Shown: positions 62,720 through 64,000 of the stretch, piece by piece
How positions within the stretch are numbered: position 1 is the stretch's first letter
Layout of the letters: every line of letters starts with the position of its first letter
Assembly (NCBI RefSeq): GCF_030123505.1
Contig: NZ_CP126115.1
Location: 1,750,001-1,814,000 of the forward strand
Source: Neobacillus sp. YX16
GTDB taxonomy: Bacteria; Bacillota; Bacilli; Bacillales; Cytobacillaceae
Reading direction: 5' to 3'
Length of the DNA: 64,000 nt
Program-made: the position numbers and the translations under genes
Notes under the pieces: generated by a model
The model's input: only the letters and a program-made list of their open reading frames with translations
What the model was told of the DNA's origin: nothing
The model's database searches: none

Positions 62720-63144
62720 GGCTGTGTTAAATTAGGCTGTTGATTTGTGCTTCACTAAGGAATGCTTCTTCGAATAATCATCGCAAGGACAGACGGTCTC
62801 TGCCTGTCCGAGACGCTTCGCTTTCCGCAGGCGGTTCGGGAAGCCTGTCTAGCTGCAGCGCCTAGCCCCTCGAGTCGCTTCGGTCCCAACGTTGAAGTCA
62901 AAGAACGACTTCATCGTCAGGCCCTCCAGCGCTTGTCGGGGCTGTACAAGACGTTTAAGCTTTTCCTACTCCTCGGCGCTAAGAGATGAGCGGGGTCTCC
63001 CCTGTCCCGTCCTCCTGCAGGACATTGATTTACATCCTCGAATCTGCCCACGCACGAAGAAAATGCGATTGCATTTTCGAGGAGGCTCGCTCCTTCCGCA
63101 CAAATCAACATAGTTCTAAAATCAACAGTTACCTTAACACAGCT
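62720..63144. repeat. MITE-like intergenic repeat, copy B (composite)
   Basis: A 425-bp copy of the 35292-35518 family in opposite orientation, with ends GGCTGTGTTA...GGCTGTTGATTTGTGC and CCGCACAAATCAACA...AACACAGCT. About 200 extra bases at its left include an 18-mer (62847-62864) identical to the reverse complement of the 125-bp repeat end at 18183-18200. No real gene; three overlapping frames here are repeat noise. Confidence 0.75.
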
Positions 63145-63149
63145 TTATA

Positions 63150-63184
63150 AAAGAAAAAACCCTGCAGAAATTCATCTGCAGGGT
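63150..63184 (-). terminator. minus-strand terminator
   Basis: Perfect 9-bp stem ACCCTGCAG/CTGCAGGGT with TTTTTTC tail only on the minus side. No minus-strand protein gene ends here. Confidence 0.8.
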
Positions 63185-63246
63185 CCTTCTACATCCTCGA
63201 TAAAGGATAGAAGGCAAAGGGAGAGGAGAAACCGGAGGAAGAACTT

Positions 63247-63297
63247 ATGGGGAAACGTAAGTCTTCTCCGCGGTTGGCAACAACATCCTCGAATTGA
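63247..63297 (+). CDS. possible 16-residue leader peptide before rsmD
   Basis: MGKRKSSPRLATTSSN, with GGAGG 8 bases upstream, in the leader region of rsmD. The ribosome site pairs within the 63231-63274 hairpin. It may be coincidence, because the same bases form the C-rich loops of the minus-strand RNA candidate. Confidence 0.25.
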   Translation: MGKRKSSPRLATTSSN

Positions 63298-63446
63298 TGT
63301 TGTTAATTACATTATTTCCACAACTATCAAGCTTATACGTATGTAAAATAATTTTTCGTAAAATAATCCGACAAGTTGGCTAGTTTATTCAATTATGATA
63401 GGATAATGTTAAAAATAGAATATAGAAAAAATTGTGGTGATAATTA

Positions 63447-64000
63447 TTGAGAGTCGTTTCAGGAGTTTGTAAAGGTAGAGCCTTAAAAGCTGTTCCCGGA
63501 AATACAACAAGACCAACAACTGATAAAGTAAAAGAAGCCTTATTTAATATGATTGGACCATATTTTGAAGGTGGAATAGGACTAGACCTTTTCGCTGGCA
63601 GCGGTGGATTAGGATTGGAAGCGCTAAGCAGAGGTGTAGAAAAAGTCATTTTTGTAGACCGTGATGCCAAGGCAATTCAAACAATCCATGAGAATATCCA
63701 AGCATGTAAAATGGAAGATAAGGCGGAAGTGTATCGGAATGATGCAGACAGAGCATTAAAAGCCTTAGTAAAAAGGGAAATTCACTTTGATTACATATTT
63801 TTAGACCCGCCGTATAAAAAGCAGCAGTTACTCAGTTTAATGCAAAAGATTTCGGAATATAGGTTATTAAAAAATGGCGGGTACATAATCTGCGAACATA
63901 GTCATGATGTTGAATTACCAGTAAGTGCAGGGGAGTTTTCACAATATAAGCATGAAAAGTATGGAATTATTGCGATAACAATTTATTCGCAGCATAGTGA
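63447..64000 (+). CDS. rsmD: 16S rRNA (guanine966-N2)-methyltransferase RsmD, 3' end outside window
   Basis: The frame is open to the last base (about 184 codons), so the stop lies just outside; the family is about 185 residues. SAM-binding LDLFAGSGGLGLEALSRG, acidic FVDRD and the methyl-transfer motif DPPYKK are visible. Methylates G966 of 16S rRNA. TTG start after GGTGAT with AATTA spacing. Equals B. subtilis YlbH. Confidence 0.92.
   Translation, partial: MRVVSGVCKGRALKAVPGNTTRPTTDKVKEALFNMIGPYFEGGIGLDLFAGSGGLGLEALSRGVEKVIFVDRDAKAIQTIHENIQACKMEDKAEVYRNDADRALKALVKREIHFDYIFLDPPYKKQQLLSLMQKISEYRLLKNGGYIICEHSHDVELPVSAGEFSQYKHEKYGIIAITIYSQHS

Larger units (their letters stand above)
63150..63310 (-). 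ncRNA. candidate C-rich small RNA between ylbG and rsmD
   Basis: Minus-strand reading gives four successive hairpins: 63304-63279 (AACAACATC/GATGTTGTT), 63274-63231 (imperfect 17-bp stem with loop containing TTTCCCC), 63214-63185 (CCTTCTA...TAGAAGG) and the terminator. A C/T-rich single strand, TTTCTCCTCTCCCTTTG, lies between the second and third. Such C-rich loops are typical of Gram-positive regulatory RNAs that pair with ribosome sites. Promoter only weakly seen. Confidence 0.5.

Noticed and set aside
62762..63113. Three overlapping frames (62762-62989, 62892-63113, 62917-63111)
   Set aside because: All are within repeat copy B, on both strands, and lack ribosome sites; the minus one mirrors the false frame in copy A.

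Overview
The window reads as a contiguous chromosomal segment of a low-GC, endospore-forming Bacillaceae bacterium (Bacillus, Neobacillus or Cytobacillus type). Gene order closely follows the Bacillus subtilis ykwC to ylbH interval: ykwC, patA, ykyB, ykuE, ykuI, ykuJ, darB/ykuL, ccpC, dapH, dapL, ykuU, ykuV, ktrC, rnjA, rpoY, ykrA, def, ykyA, pdhABCD, SR1/SR1P, speA, yktAB, yktC, ylaF, typA, ylaH to ylaN, ftsW, pycA, ctaA, ctaBCDEFG, yozB and ylbA to ylbH. I saw no tRNA, rRNA, CRISPR array, prophage or transposase gene. Identifications rest on reading the sequence and remembered family features; no search was run.

Region by region. 1-5.2 kb: tail of an atypical short-chain dehydrogenase, a lipoprotein, ykwC, patA, ykyB and the wreck of a PAS/EAL gene. 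5.2-13 kb: a Tat-exported phosphoesterase, a C39-like lipoprotein, the c-di-GMP-domain protein YkuI, small envelope proteins, the CBS protein DarB, an MFS exporter and CcpC. 13-20.3 kb: dapH-dapL (acetylase branch of lysine and diaminopimelate synthesis, to which PatA also belongs), thiol redox proteins, KtrC, a tandem 125-bp repeat, and rpoY-rnjA. 20.3-31.5 kb: a small cationic peptide unit, ykrA, def, ykyA, the pyruvate dehydrogenase operon, the SR1-type dual-function RNA and speA. 31.5-43.6 kb: conserved small proteins, inositol monophosphatase family protein, typA, ylaK and ftsW. 43.6-55.3 kb: pyruvate carboxylase, heme A synthesis and the caa3 oxidase operon. 55.3-64 kb: the ylb cluster ending in rsmD, which runs off the right edge.

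Most themes are housekeeping: pyruvate is routed to acetyl-CoA (Pdh) or oxaloacetate (PycA), and electrons go to caa3 oxidase. CcpC and a probable CcpN/CcpA-controlled SR1 connect central carbon and arginine metabolism. Two likely c-di-AMP receptors (DarB, KtrC) and one c-di-GMP-domain protein (YkuI) are present.

The less ordinary material is in the intergenic DNA. It includes an SR1 locus with two perfect CcpN consensus sites, a compact unit for a 23-residue cationic amphipathic peptide, and a C-rich multi-hairpin RNA candidate between ylbG and rsmD. It also includes three families of dispersed, foldable repeats. The end of one repeat supplies the last codons of patA, and one copy of that family is a mosaic carrying the end of another.
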